Below, in pieces: positions 34,183-43,190 of a stretch of 46,969 bases of DNA. Source of the stretch: Lachnospiraceae bacterium (GTDB lineage: Bacteria; Bacillota; Clostridia; Oscillospirales; CAG-272); the NCBI GenBank assembly GCA_024404495.1, contig JAKSPT010000020.1:1-46969 (forward strand). The letters are read 5' to 3'. Under the pieces are notes generated by a model. The model had not been told where the DNA came from and searched no databases. It worked only from the letters and a program-made list of their open reading frames with translations. The stretch's first letter is position 1, and each line of letters begins with the position of its first letter. The position numbers and the translations under genes are program-made.

Positions 34183-35204
34183 TCCCTCTTAATAAATTTG
34201 AACAGTGAGACGAGTTTTTTCGTCACGAACCGGAAGAACTTCCCGAGATACTTCAGAAGGAAGGGGATCAGCCGGATCGCGAGATTATAAAGCAGCACGC
34301 CCGCAAGCAGGCAGATACCGCCGACGAGGATCGCGTTGCCGATCTCGTAAAGGGATTCGGCACGGGCGGAGCCGAATTTCAGGATCCCGTAAATGATGCC
34401 GAGCAGGGAATACCCGGTGCCTCCGGCGGCAATGGCGACGAGAGAGATCAGACAAGCGGCGATAACGCCTGCCATCAGAAGAAACAGCGCCGCGAAAACG
34501 CCGATGACGCCGAGAAGCAGTGCCAACGTAATCGGAAGGGTCAGAACGACCACGATCCAGAAAATGATGACGTTTTTCTGATCGAGCGGAACGACGTTGT
34601 CAAGCTCGGAAAAACGAATGGGATCGGAGAGGGTCTTCTGACGGGAAACCGCCTTTCCGGTATCCTTCTTTTCGTTAAGCGGTTTTCCGGGGACGGGACG
34701 TTTCCGTTTCGGGGCAGTGATGCTCACGGGATCCATAAAGATCGTCGCGCTGTTTTCTTCGCCCTTTTTCTCCGGATACGTTTTCACGTCGTCACTCCGG
34801 TCTTCGCTTTCCCTTGCCTCCGCCGCGGCACCGGGACGCTTTGCGGCACGGAGCTTCCGGAAATCGTCGTCGGCTTCGCTCCGGTCCGCGTTATCTTTTT
34901 CCCCGGGAAAATCGGGGAAGGAGTTGGCGGCGTCGAAGAAATCGAAATCGTCAGCGGCGTCTTCGTCCTCGACCGTTTCGCCGGGAAGAACGCCGTCCGC
35001 CTGCGCGGGCTTGATCACCTCGCAGATCTGATCGGCAACGCCCTCCACGTCGCTGAGCTGATTGAGCTCGCGCTGCAGGTCGTCCTCGTTCAGCGCGGAA
35101 AAATACGTATCAAACTGATCCAGCTGTTTTCGTATATCGGTATCTCCGACGCCTCTGCTTTTCAGCTTCTGCGTCAGTTCGTCAAAAAACGTTTTTTTAT
35201 CCAC
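34167..35204 (-). CDS. DUF1700-like membrane protein
   Basis: About 345 residues from GTG 35204, which has GGAGG eight bases upstream (TTG 35210 is too close). The N-terminal ~70 residues match the soluble DUF1700/HAAS-type helical domain (MDKKTFFDELTQKL and a helix-turn-helix-like set). A ~130-residue acidic, low-complexity linker follows, then four TM helices. Homologous genes usually sit next to a PadR regulator and a DUF4097 protein; here the DUF4097-like gene is present, but no PadR gene is visible. It may pass envelope state to a regulator elsewhere. Confidence 0.7.
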   Translation of the reverse strand: MDKKTFFDELTQKLKSRGVGDTDIRKQLDQFDTYFSALNEDDLQRELNQLSDVEGVADQICEVIKPAQADGVLPGETVEDEDAADDFDFFDAANSFPDFPGEKDNADRSEADDDFRKLRAAKRPGAAAEARESEDRSDDVKTYPEKKGEENSATIFMDPVSITAPKRKRPVPGKPLNEKKDTGKAVSRQKTLSDPIRFSELDNVVPLDQKNVIIFWIVVVLTLPITLALLLGVIGVFAALFLLMAGVIAACLISLVAIAAGGTGYSLLGIIYGILKFGSARAESLYEIGNAILVGGICLLAGVLLYNLAIRLIPFLLKYLGKFFRFVTKKLVSLFKFIKRECTGR

Positions 35205-35248
35205 AGGCAAAACCTCCTCAAATCACAAATGAAATATCGGATAGACAC

Positions 35249-35276
35249 TTGAAAAATACACAGAATCTGCTATAAT
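35249..35276 (+). promoter_or_regulatory. Promoter of trmB
   Basis: TTGAAA (35249-35254), 16 nt, TATAAT (35271-35276), inside an A/T-rich stretch. Confidence 0.78.
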
Positions 35277-35310
35277 ATATATTATAACAAATAAAGGAGA
35301 AAATTTCAAT

Positions 35311-35934
35311 ATGCGGATGCGAAAAAAAAAGCACGGAACCGAAAGAATTCTTGCCTGCGATGAGTTTTTCGTGCATAATCCGGAAGATATTGCCAAAAAG
35401 CCGGTGTGGCTGGAGATCGGATGCGGAAAAGGAGCCTTCATCGCGGAAACGGCAAAGCGCAATCCGGATATCTCCTTCGTAGCCGTGGAGAAGATCAGCG
35501 ACGTGATCGTGATCGCGGCGGAGCGGATCAAAAGGGAAGAGATCAAAAACGTGAAGTTTCTGATCGGCGACGCGAAAACGCTGAACGAGTTTTTTGCAAA
35601 GGGAGACGTCAGCGGCATCTACCTGAACTTTTCCGACCCATGGCCGAAGGCGGGGCACGCAAAGCGCCGTCTGACCCACCGCAATTTCCTTGAGATCTAC
35701 AAGTCCATCCTCGCGGACGGGGGCGAGATCCGTTTCAAGACCGACAACAGAGGGCTTTTCGATTTCTCCCTTGAGGAATTCGAGGCTTCCGGCTTCACGC
35801 TCTCCCACGTTACGAACGACCTCCACAACAGCCCCGACAACGAGGGGAACGTGGAAACGGAATACGAAAAGAACTTTTCCGCAAAAGGGTTTACCATCAA
35901 TCGCTGCATCGCGACCCTTGACGCCGGAAAATAA
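35311..35934 (+). CDS. trmB: tRNA (guanine-N7)-methyltransferase
   Basis: 207 residues, normal TrmB length. It methylates G46 of the tRNA variable loop with SAM. The SAM motif is LEIGCGKGAF and the TrmB hallmark is NFSDPWPKAGH. The C-terminal NxxxTEYEKxF block is present as ETEYEKNF. The start has AAAGGAG. Monocistronic with a strong terminator. Confidence 0.95.
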   Translation: MRMRKKKHGTERILACDEFFVHNPEDIAKKPVWLEIGCGKGAFIAETAKRNPDISFVAVEKISDVIVIAAERIKREEIKNVKFLIGDAKTLNEFFAKGDVSGIYLNFSDPWPKAGHAKRRLTHRNFLEIYKSILADGGEIRFKTDNRGLFDFSLEEFEASGFTLSHVTNDLHNSPDNEGNVETEYEKNFSAKGFTINRCIATLDAGK

Positions 35935-35950
35935 AACCGATACTGACAAA

Positions 35951-35978
35951 AATGACCCCGCAAGCGGGGTCATTTTAT
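35951..35978. terminator. Bidirectional terminator after trmB
   Basis: AATGACCCCGC (35951-35961) and GCGGGGTCATT (35964-35974), loop AA, then TT/T-rich on both strands. Confidence 0.85.
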
Positions 35979-36727
35979 TATTGCTTCTGCGTTTCGAGGA
36001 AACGGGAAAGGAAATCCCTCGTCACCTGCAGCTTCGGAGAGCCGAAGATCTCTTCGGGCGTACCGTCCTCACAGATAACGCCGTTGCTCATAAAGACGAC
36101 GCGGTTAGAAACGTCTCTCGCAAACGCCATTTCGTGTGTGACGACGATCATCGTCATCCCGTCGTTCGCGAGCTGCTTCATGACCTCAAGGACCTCGCCG
36201 ACCGTTTCCGGGTCAAGCGCCGAGGTGGGTTCGTCAAACAGCAGGACCTCGGGATGCATCGCAAGCGCTCTCGCGATCGCGACTCGCTGCTTCTGACCGC
36301 CGGAAAGCTGCTTGGGTCTTGCCTTGACGTAAGGCGCCATTCCGACCTTTTCGAGGTAGAAGAGCGATTCGTCCTTTGCTTCCTCTTTCGATTTTCCGAG
36401 AATGATCTGCTGACCGATCATGCAGTTCTTCAATACCGTCATATTGTTGAACAGATTGAAGGACTGGAATACCATACCGACATTGGATCGGTATTTGGAC
36501 TCGCCGCCCTTGATGCCGACGATATTGTTCCCGTGGTAGAGAATTTCGCCGGAGGTGGGTGTTTCGAGCAGATTGATGCAGCGGAGCAGGGTGGATTTTC
36601 CGGAACCGGAAGCGCCTATGATCGTCGTGACGTCGCCCTTGCTGACGGAAAAGTCGATATCCTTCAGCACCTCGTGGGTCCCGAAGGTCTTGGAAAGATG
36701 ACTGATCTGAAGAATCGGTTCGCTCAT
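35978..36727 (-). CDS. Lysine-type amino acid ABC transporter ATPase (GlnQ family)
   Basis: 249 residues. Walker A is GASGSGKST at about 37-45, the signature is [15 protein letters not shown], Walker B is [13 protein letters not shown], and the H-loop is VVTHEM. GlnQ/HisP-type ATPase of polar amino acid importers. Last in a three-gene minus-strand operon behind a lysine riboswitch, so lysine is the likely substrate. It overlaps the permease gene by 4 nt (ATGA). Confidence 0.93.
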   Translation of the reverse strand: MSEPILQISHLSKTFGTHEVLKDIDFSVSKGDVTTIIGASGSGKSTLLRCINLLETPTSGEILYHGNNIVGIKGGESKYRSNVGMVFQSFNLFNNMTVLKNCMIGQQIILGKSKEEAKDESLFYLEKVGMAPYVKARPKQLSGGQKQRVAIARALAMHPEVLLFDEPTSALDPETVGEVLEVMKQLANDGMTMIVVTHEMAFARDVSNRVVFMSNGVICEDGTPEEIFGSPKLQVTRDFLSRFLETQKQ

Positions 36728-37530
36728 TCGGGTCTCCTCCTCTTCTTTTCGATATAATTGAACATACCGCTCGTATGGGCAAGAGAATCGGTCGTAGAGA
36801 TATCGAAATTCTCCGGACCGTCCAGTCTGCTTTCAAAGAAACGGAGCAGGACGGAGCTTGCGACGGTCATCACGAGATAGATCGCCATCGTGATCACGGC
36901 GGAGGGGAAATAGACGTAGAGAGCGCCGGAAACGCTCTTGTGAACGGCGAAGAGCTCGGTGAAGCCGATGATGAACATGACCGAGGTATCTTTGATATTG
37001 ATAATGAGGTTGTTCGCGATCTGCGGCAGGATGTTTCGCGTCATCTGCGGAATGATGACGTAAAGCATCGTCTGAAAATGGTTCATACCGATCGCCTTCG
37101 CGCCCTCGGTCTGACCGACGTCGATCGAAAGGATACCGCCGCGGACGGTTTCCGCCATATACGCGCCGGTATTGATCGAAACGACGAGATAGGAAGCAAG
37201 GATCAGGTCGAGACGGATCGCGTTGTTCGTGAAATAGGGAAGCGCAAAGTAAACGAATACCGCCTGAAGGATCATCGGCGTCCCGCGGAAGACTTCAACG
37301 TAAATACGGATAATGAATCGGACCACCGCGAGGATCGCTTTCTTCACGAAATGATCGCGTTCGGAGGTGGGAATGGTCTGGAGGATACCGCAGATAAAAC
37401 CGATGAGACAGCCGGCGGCGGTACCGACGAGCGCCAAAAGGAGCGTCTGCAGCGCGCCGTTCAGATAAGTAGAGCCGTTTTTTGCCCAGGTTTCCGCGAT
37501 ATCCTGACCGAGCTTAACGAAATTATTCAT
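36724..37530 (-). CDS. Lysine-type amino acid ABC transporter permease
   Basis: 268 residues, HisM/GlnP family, with five TM helices. The conserved ATPase-docking loop is [32 protein letters not shown] is the family signature near the second TM. It probably works as a homodimer. Starts 14 nt after the binding protein gene. Confidence 0.93.
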   Translation of the reverse strand: MNNFVKLGQDIAETWAKNGSTYLNGALQTLLLALVGTAAGCLIGFICGILQTIPTSERDHFVKKAILAVVRFIIRIYVEVFRGTPMILQAVFVYFALPYFTNNAIRLDLILASYLVVSINTGAYMAETVRGGILSIDVGQTEGAKAIGMNHFQTMLYVIIPQMTRNILPQIANNLIINIKDTSVMFIIGFTELFAVHKSVSGALYVYFPSAVITMAIYLVMTVASSVLLRFFESRLDGPENFDISTTDSLAHTSGMFNYIEKKRRRPE

Positions 37531-37544
37531 GAATCAATATCGGA

Positions 37545-38399
37545 TCAATCCCGGGAGAGCGGCTGGATCTTGATCGCATCTTCCATGATCTTGTTGAAAT
37601 CGTCGGCAGTCATACCGGAAAGAACGCCGTCGATTTTGCTCTTCAGCTCCGCGTTGCCCTTGGCAACGGAAATGCCGATATTGATATCGCCGTCGTCAAC
37701 CTTGAAGGCGCCGTCGGTGCCGTTGAAATCAAGAAGAACGAAATCGTTATAGGCGATCAGCGCAGCCTGCGCGGTCGGGTAGTCGGTGCAGACGAAATCG
37801 ACGTCTCCGGTCTCAAGCGCCATCAGCATCGCGGGAGCGGATTCCTTCGCGGTCTTGATGTTGGCGTTCTCGATCTGAGGCAGGCAGGTATCGTACCAGA
37901 TGGTACCCATCTGAGAGGTGCAGGAGCCGCCCTTGAGGTCGGCAATGGACTTCGCGCCGGCAAAGGCGGAATCCTTCTTGGTGAGGCAGACGATGGTCGC
38001 ATAGAGGTAAGGACCTGCGAAATCGACCTGCTTCATACGGTCTTCGGTCATGGACTGACCGGCGATGACGCAGTCGACCGAACCGGTCTGAACGGCGGGA
38101 ACGAGAGAATCCCAGTCAAGACGGACGACCTCGAGCTGCCAGCCGTTGGCTTCGCAGATCTTCTTCGCCATCATAACGTCGTAACCGTTCGCGTACTCGT
38201 TGGAATCCTTGATCTTTACGGCACCGTTGGAATCGTCGGGCTGGGACCAGTTATAGGGAGCGTAAGCGCACTCCATCGCGACAGTCAGAACGCCGTCCTC
38301 AACACCGGTCTTCTGAGCGGCACCGGAGCAGGAGGGAACGAAAATGCAGACGGAGAGAAGGGTCATAAGCGCGAGAAAGAGGGAAGTGATTCTTTTCAT
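37545..38399 (-). CDS. Lysine-type amino acid-binding lipoprotein
   Basis: 284 residues, SBP_bac_3 family. A lipoprotein signal ends at the Cys of VPSC. NGYDVMMAKKIC and the DWDSLVPAVQTG segment are family features, and the VDCVIAGQSMTEDRMKQVDF region holds the amino-acid-binding Arg and Asp type residues. First gene of the operon; the lysine riboswitch upstream points to lysine as ligand. That assignment rests on the riboswitch, not on residues I can prove. Confidence 0.9.
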   Translation of the reverse strand: MKRITSLFLALMTLLSVCIFVPSCSGAAQKTGVEDGVLTVAMECAYAPYNWSQPDDSNGAVKIKDSNEYANGYDVMMAKKICEANGWQLEVVRLDWDSLVPAVQTGSVDCVIAGQSMTEDRMKQVDFAGPYLYATIVCLTKKDSAFAGAKSIADLKGGSCTSQMGTIWYDTCLPQIENANIKTAKESAPAMLMALETGDVDFVCTDYPTAQAALIAYNDFVLLDFNGTDGAFKVDDGDINIGISVAKGNAELKSKIDGVLSGMTADDFNKIMEDAIKIQPLSRD

Positions 38400-38445
38400 A
38401 ACAATTTTCCTTTCTTTTTCGTTATGAAGATATTTCGGTTATGAA

Positions 38446-38470
38446 GCAAAAAAGCCGCCCAATGAGCGGC
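38446..38470 (-). terminator. Riboswitch expression platform terminator
   Basis: On the minus strand GCCGCTC (38464-38470) pairs with GGGCGGC (38454-38460) and is followed by TTTTTT. Confidence 0.82.
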
Positions 38471-38665
38471 ACCGTCCTCCGAATCCAAAAAAGGATCCGG
38501 ATATCAGATAGCGCTCCACGATACGTGACAGCCCGACGGGTATTTCCGGTCGGTCCAACGTCCGCGCGTACAGGTTGACGCGGACATTTCGGCGGTACTG
38601 CCTTTCGCCTCCCGGCAATTCCTGCTGCCGGAAGGGTACTGATCAGCCCCGCGCCTCTATCTCAT
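38446..38665 (-). promoter_or_regulatory. Lysine riboswitch (L-box)
   Basis: The leader on the minus strand reads GATAGAGGCGCG at the 5' side (38661 down), GGCGAAAGG and GCCGAAA in the middle, GGCTGTCACG and TGGAGCGCTATCT at the 3' side. These match the conserved L-box core (AGAGGNGCG, GCCGAA, GGCUGUCA, GGAGNGCUAUC). P1 pairs 38657-38665 with 38503-38511 with one mismatch. A terminator lies at the 3' end, just before the binding protein gene. Bound lysine should favour the terminator and switch uptake off. Confidence 0.93.
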
Positions 38666-38679
38666 ACGAAATTATCGAT

Positions 38680-38708
38680 ATTATAGCATGGGGGAATGGT
38701 TCTGTCAA
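38680..38708 (-). promoter_or_regulatory. Consensus promoter of the riboswitch operon
   Basis: On the minus strand TTGACA (38703-38708), 17 nt, TATAAT (38680-38685). Confidence 0.9.
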
Positions 38709-38726
38709 TAGAATTGAAAAAATAAA

Positions 38727-39356
38727 TCAGAAAATACCGAAAAACGACTTTTTCTTTCCGAAAGGGATCCCGTGAGCCTCGCGGAGAGTGAAAAACTCGT
38801 CGGAAAGGATCGCGCAGACGCCGATGGTGCGGTAGCGCTCCTTGATCAGCATCGAATCCCGCTGATACCCCTCAAAGGTCATACCGAGCTTCTGCATCAC
38901 GCGGAGGCTGCGGTCGTTCCCGTAAATGAACTTCGCCTCGATCCGGTGAAGCTTCAGCTCCCGGAAGCCGTACTCCAACACGGCAAGCGCCGCTTCAACG
39001 GCGATCCCTTTTGCCCAGTAGGCGGGATGGAGAACGTAACCGATCTCTCCGGCGTTGTTGGGCAGATCAAAGGACGTGAAGCCGCAGGTACCGATCATCC
39101 GCCCGTTTTCCTTCCATTCCAGACCCCAGTCGTAAAACTGACCGTCGCGGTACTGCGTCTGAACGAGATTCAGATACTGCCTCGTGTACAGAGAATCGTA
39201 ATGCGGAGACCAAAGAAGGTATTCGGTCACCTCGGGAAGGCGGGAATAATCGTACATATCCTCGGCGTCACCCGGAACGAGACGGCGAAGGATCAGTCTG
39301 TCGGTCTCGATCGTCGGAATGTGAGAAAAAACAGCCGTGATTTGTCTTTTGTTCAA
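38727..39356 (-). CDS. RimJ/RimL-type GNAT N-acetyltransferase
   Basis: 209 residues. ETDRLILRRLVPGDAEDMY at the N-terminus and GEIGYVLHPAYWAKGIAVEA are typical of the RimJ/RimL acetyltransferase group, with an NDRSLRVMQKLGM block near the end. It probably acetylates a protein N-terminus or a small molecule. The start is TTG 39356 with AGAGGTG at good spacing. Confidence 0.88.
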   Translation of the reverse strand: MNKRQITAVFSHIPTIETDRLILRRLVPGDAEDMYDYSRLPEVTEYLLWSPHYDSLYTRQYLNLVQTQYRDGQFYDWGLEWKENGRMIGTCGFTSFDLPNNAGEIGYVLHPAYWAKGIAVEAALAVLEYGFRELKLHRIEAKFIYGNDRSLRVMQKLGMTFEGYQRDSMLIKERYRTIGVCAILSDEFFTLREAHGIPFGKKKSFFGIF

Positions 39357-39377
39357 AACGAATCACCTCTTACCGTC

Positions 39378-39406
39378 ATTATACTATAGGAAAGCGCGAT
39401 TTTCAA
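39378..39406 (-). promoter_or_regulatory. Promoter of the RimJ/RimL-type gene
   Basis: On the minus strand TTGAAA (39401-39406), 17 nt, TATAAT (39378-39383). Confidence 0.85.
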
Positions 39407-39459
39407 GTACCAAATGACAGAAAATGAGCGCGGATAAAATGTTAATTTTCAAAAAACCG

Positions 39460-39488
39460 TTGATTTCAATCGAAACTTATGATAAAAT
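39460..39488 (+). promoter_or_regulatory. Promoter of the two-gene membrane operon
   Basis: TTGATT (39460-39465), 17 nt, TAAAAT (39483-39488), the same hexamers as the pepD and CBS-operon promoters. Confidence 0.72.
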
Positions 39489-39538
39489 AAATGAATGGAA
39501 AGCAACCTGTCCGCATACTATGCTGCGGGGGTGGTTCC

Positions 39539-40090
39539 ATGAAAAAACGAGTATTGCTGGCGCTGTATTTCACGGCGATATCGCTTCTTGCGCTTCTGAC
39601 GGTATCCGCGCTCGGAAAAGGGAACCGGCTGAACGCCGCGGGAGCCTTCGATCGGATATCCGCTCTGACGGAGAACGCATCCGGACGGCAGGAGTCGCTC
39701 CGTTTCCTCAGCGGGGAACGGGCGGGATTTCTCCTTTCCTTCTTTCTGATCGCGGCGGTGCCATCCGCAGTGTTTCTCTCCGGTTTTACCGTTTTTTCGG
39801 TATCGATCACAACGGTATCCGCCTTTTTACTGTCACTCGGGGCAGCCGCTTCGCTCTTTTCGGACGGATCCGACGCGAAAACCCTGCTGTTTGCATCGCT
39901 TGCGCTCGCGGGAACGATCCTGACGGGAATCTATTCCGCGGAGCACCGTTCCGTCATCCGATACGCGGCGCCCGACGTAAAAAGATTGCTGAAAAGACCA
40001 GAAACGAAGCGCTACGTGAAAAGCTTCCTCACGGTCTGTTCATTTCTGTTTTTCCTCACGGCGGCGATCACGATACTGCCGTTACCGTAA
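39539..40090 (+). CDS. Hypothetical polytopic membrane protein
   Basis: 183 residues from ATG 39539, with GGGGGTGG upstream (the frame is open to 39491). Four or five hydrophobic segments: a first helix at about 5-22, a pair in the middle (75-130), and a C-terminal helix. A cytosolic loop at about 137-165 is basic. No family recognised. It is 24 nt upstream of the DUF624 gene and probably in its operon. Confidence 0.6.
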   Translation: MKKRVLLALYFTAISLLALLTVSALGKGNRLNAAGAFDRISALTENASGRQESLRFLSGERAGFLLSFFLIAAVPSAVFLSGFTVFSVSITTVSAFLLSLGAAASLFSDGSDAKTLLFASLALAGTILTGIYSAEHRSVIRYAAPDVKRLLKRPETKRYVKSFLTVCSFLFFLTAAITILPLP

Positions 40091-40114
40091 CCATCTTTTG
40101 AAAGGAACCCCGAA

Positions 40115-41131
40115 ATGGCTTCATCAGAAAACAAAAAGAATCCTTCCTTCTTATACAGGATGTTCTATTCCGGAAAAGACGGGAAGGGGGTCGAGAAAAA
40201 GGACAGGCATCCCCGGACGCTGAAATATTTCTTTCCGTTCGCGTGGAGAAACATCGGATTACTCTTTACCCTGAATATGTTCCTCGTGATCGGCAATTTC
40301 CCGGTCCTGATCGCTCTGTACGGTCTGACGGGAAACCTGAACGTCAGGATGGACGTTCCGGTCAATCCGCTGTCCGGCGTATTTGACGGGATCGCGCACG
40401 TTGCCGGCGCAAATCCGCTGACGATGTCGCTGAAGGGCATCGGTCTGATGGCGGATCAGCTATCGGTCATCACGACGCCGACGAAGATCCTGTTCCTGCT
40501 CGGTCTTCTGACCTTCTTCACGTTCGGTATCATGAACGTCGGTACGGCGTATATCATGCGGAACGTGGTCAAGGGCGAACCGGTCTTCCTGTGGGACGAT
40601 TTCAAACACGCGGTCAGGAAAAACTGGAAGCAGGGAATGGTCTACGGAATCATTGATCTTCTCCTTTGTCTGATGCTCGCATACGACCTGATCCTGTATT
40701 TCATCAATCTCGGGAGTGTACTGAACGGCATCCTCTTCGGTGTGATGCTGCTTTGCACCTTCCTGTATACCTGCATGAGATTCTATATGTATATCATGAT
40801 GATCACCTTTGATCTTTCGATACCGAAGCTGATCAAGAACGCGTTCATCTTCTCGGTCATCGGGATGAAGAGAAACGCGGCGGCGTTCTTCGGAATCGTT
40901 CTGACGATCGTTCTGAATTATCTGCTGCTGACGCTGTTCATGCCGATCGGGATCATCCTTCCGTTCGTCATTACGTTCTCGCTGATCGAATTCATGGGAA
41001 TCTACGCGGCGTATCCGAAGATGAAGGAAATCATGATCGACCCGTACTACGAAACCGAGGAAGAGGAAGAAGAACCGGAGGAACCGAAAAAGGCAGTCCT
41101 GCTGAGAGACCGGTTCAGCACGAAGAAGTAA
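40115..41131 (+). CDS. DUF624 (YesL-like) membrane protein
   Basis: 338 residues with six or so TM helices. The FTLNMFLVIGNFPVLI and FTFGIMNVGTAYIMRNVVKGEP stretches and a WDDFKHAVRKNWKQG segment are DUF624 features. YesL-type proteins sit near carbohydrate ABC systems in Bacilli, but none is present here. The C-terminal tail is very acidic, then Lys/Arg-rich. Function unknown. Follows the hypothetical membrane protein in an apparent operon. Confidence 0.75.
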   Translation: MASSENKKNPSFLYRMFYSGKDGKGVEKKDRHPRTLKYFFPFAWRNIGLLFTLNMFLVIGNFPVLIALYGLTGNLNVRMDVPVNPLSGVFDGIAHVAGANPLTMSLKGIGLMADQLSVITTPTKILFLLGLLTFFTFGIMNVGTAYIMRNVVKGEPVFLWDDFKHAVRKNWKQGMVYGIIDLLLCLMLAYDLILYFINLGSVLNGILFGVMLLCTFLYTCMRFYMYIMMITFDLSIPKLIKNAFIFSVIGMKRNAAAFFGIVLTIVLNYLLLTLFMPIGIILPFVITFSLIEFMGIYAAYPKMKEIMIDPYYETEEEEEEPEEPKKAVLLRDRFSTKK

Positions 41132-41147
41132 AAAATTCGGAAAAAGG

Positions 41148-41186
41148 AATACCGCTTCAGGGAAGGACCCCGAAGCGGTATTTTTC
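41148..41186 (+). terminator. Terminator after the DUF624 gene
   Basis: AATACCGCTTC (41148-41158) and GAAGCGGTATT (41172-41182), then TTTC. Confidence 0.85.
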
Positions 41187-41267
41187 TGTGGGAAAAGAGC
41201 AAAATCCGTCCCTGGTGAAAAATAATGGTTTTGTCGTCAAATAGGAATTTAACGATGCAGAGGGAAG

Positions 41268-41305
41268 AAAAATCAAAGGAACGGCAAGATCCGTTCCTTT
41301 GATTT
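41268..41305 (-). terminator. Terminator of the cysE-ATPase operon
   Basis: A perfect 15-bp stem (41270-41284 with 41291-41305, loop CAAGAT on the plus strand), followed on the minus strand by a U-rich tract. It overlaps the stop codon of the ATPase gene. Confidence 0.85.
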
Positions 41306-42228
41306 CAGTATTCTTCAAACAGATGCTCGTATTCCTTGAAAAAGCCGAACATTTCGCGCACGCCGTCCAGATCGGTCCATTTCCGCGTTTTCACCGGAAC
41401 GTGATCGAAGTCGTAGATCAACGCGTCCCGCATCGCAAGAAAAACCGGTGAGTGCGACGCGATGATGAACTGATATCTTCCGGTCGCGGCAAGCTCTTCG
41501 ATCATATCCGCAAGCGTCCTCTGATTCTCGAACGATAAGCTGTTTTCCGGTTCGTCCAGCAGATACAGACCGGGATCGGTGATACGCTCCGAAAAATACA
41601 GCATCGCGCTCTCACCGTTGGAATGCTCGTCAGCCTCCTGACAGATCCTTTTGCGTACGAACGCCGAGCGGCTTTTCATCGCCTCGGCGCGTTCCTTATA
41701 TGCTTCATATTCCTCGAGCGGATTGATATGGCTGCGGCTCATTACCGCATTGTATCTTTCCTCTGCGTCTGCACGCTGACGGTCGATATCCGTATTGAAT
41801 CTGCGCTGCGACATACAATGGTCGAATACGTCGTCCGACGTGATGATCCGGCTTGCCGTAGGCAGATTCGTATCCTGAATCCCGGCAAATCTGCGTGCCC
41901 GCTGATCCGCCGTTTCTCTGGTATCCGGTACCGCAAAACGGCAAAGCGTCAGATACTCGGGAAAGAACTTTGCGGAATTGAACAGAGATTCCCTTCGTAC
42001 CCCGAGCTTTTCGGCGATCACGTTGAGCGCCGTGGTCTTCCCGCAGCCGTTCCCGCCGTAAAATATCGTGATATTCCCTATTATAACATTTGTTATCTCT
42101 AAATATGACAGAACCTTGAAGGGATAAAAGCTCCCTCTGTAATACTTGACGCGCAGATCATCTCCGCCTTCCAGATACATGACTTCCTCATCCAAAGACG
42201 GAAAAGTGAAGCTTTCCAGATATTTCAC
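41305..42228 (-). CDS. AAA/ABC-type ATPase of unknown function
   Basis: 307 residues from GTG 42228, which overlaps the cysE stop as GTGA; this also gives the family's usual MKYLESFTFP N-terminus. Walker A is GGNGCGKTT (58-65), a short ABC-like signature reads HSNGESAML, Walker B is LYLLDEPENSLS, and an H-loop is IIASHSPVF. The coding region is A/T-richer near the P-loop than its neighbours. Such single ATPases are widespread in Clostridia and some are linked to defence or toxin systems; I cannot assign a role. Coupled to cysE, with a shared terminator. Confidence 0.78.
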   Translation of the reverse strand: MKYLESFTFPSLDEEVMYLEGGDDLRVKYYRGSFYPFKVLSYLEITNVIIGNITIFYGGNGCGKTTALNVIAEKLGVRRESLFNSAKFFPEYLTLCRFAVPDTRETADQRARRFAGIQDTNLPTASRIITSDDVFDHCMSQRRFNTDIDRQRADAEERYNAVMSRSHINPLEEYEAYKERAEAMKSRSAFVRKRICQEADEHSNGESAMLYFSERITDPGLYLLDEPENSLSFENQRTLADMIEELAATGRYQFIIASHSPVFLAMRDALIYDFDHVPVKTRKWTDLDGVREMFGFFKEYEHLFEEY

Positions 42229-43076
42229 TCGGGTTTCCGCTCCTTTTTGCCCTGATACGTCACGATCTTGCCGGCTTCCACCGATTTCGTCAGCCATACG
42301 TTACCGCCGATCACGCAGCCGTCCCCGATATAGGTATCACCGCCGAGGATCGTCGCGTTTGCGTAGATGACGACGTCGTTTCCGATATTCGGGTGACGCT
42401 TGATCCCCTTGACCGGGTTGCCGTCGGGATCGGTCTCAAAGCTCTTCGCGCCGAGCGTCACGCCCTGATACAGCTTGACGTTGTTTCCGATCACGGTCGT
42501 CTCCCCGATAACCGTACCTGTGCCGTGGTCGATGAAGAAATACTCCCCGATCGTTGCGCCCGCATGGATATCGATCCCCGTCTTCGCGTGCGCGTATTCC
42601 GTCATGATCCTCGAAAGGAACGGGATCTTCAGCTCGTATATCTCGTGAGCAAGACGGTAGATCATGATCGCGAGGAACCCGGGGTAACTGATGAGGATCT
42701 CTTCCCTGCACTTTGCCGCCGGGTCGCCGTTATACAGCGCCTCTACGTCCTTGAACAGCAGTGCCTTCACGTCGGGCAAACGGGAAAGAAATGCGTCGGC
42801 GAGCTCCTCCGCCTTTTCCTGCGGAATGGGGTCCCCTGCAAAGGAAAACGCGCTGTAAACCTGCCGGATCAGCGAGCTTCTCGTCACGGAAAGCAGCGCA
42901 CCCGGTTCCCGCAGTACGTTTTCAAGCCGGTAATAACACGGAAACAGAAGTTCCATCAGGTTCTGAATGATCTCAATGATATCTTTTCTGCCCGGAATGC
43001 TTCCTCCGGTCATCCCGAATCCCGCTTTCACGTCCTCTTCCCGGAGGAGTTTCAGAAGTTCGCTTTCGTTCAGCAT
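42225..43076 (-). CDS. cysE: Serine O-acetyltransferase
   Basis: 283 residues. The left-handed beta-helix with hexapeptide repeats is at about 165-270 (IDIHAGATIGEYFFIDHGTG, the active-site HGTG). HPNIGNDVVIYANATILGG is a typical late coil. The N-terminal helical domain is longer than in E. coli CysE and resembles the EpsC-type family. It makes O-acetylserine for cysteine biosynthesis. The stop overlaps the ATPase start. Confidence 0.93.
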   Translation of the reverse strand: MLNESELLKLLREEDVKAGFGMTGGSIPGRKDIIEIIQNLMELLFPCYYRLENVLREPGALLSVTRSSLIRQVYSAFSFAGDPIPQEKAEELADAFLSRLPDVKALLFKDVEALYNGDPAAKCREEILISYPGFLAIMIYRLAHEIYELKIPFLSRIMTEYAHAKTGIDIHAGATIGEYFFIDHGTGTVIGETTVIGNNVKLYQGVTLGAKSFETDPDGNPVKGIKRHPNIGNDVVIYANATILGGDTYIGDGCVIGGNVWLTKSVEAGKIVTYQGKKERKPE

Positions 43077-43109
43077 AATCAGTCTTTCCTTTCGGCATTT
43101 TACCTTATC

Positions 43110-43138
43110 AGTATAGCAGAATCCGTCTGTTTTGTCAA
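43110..43138 (-). promoter_or_regulatory. Promoter of the cysE operon
   Basis: On the minus strand TTGACA (43133-43138), 17 nt, TATACT (43110-43115). Confidence 0.88.
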
Positions 43139-43146
43139 CGGAAATC

Positions 43147-43184
43147 GAAAAACCGACAGACGTCCGTTTCCGGAAGTCTGTCGG
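43147..43184 (-). terminator. Terminator of the atp operon
   Basis: CCGACAGAC (43153-43161) and GTCTGTCGG (43176-43184) on the plus strand. On the minus strand the stem is followed by TTTTTC. Confidence 0.82.
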
Positions 43185-43190
43185 CAGGTT

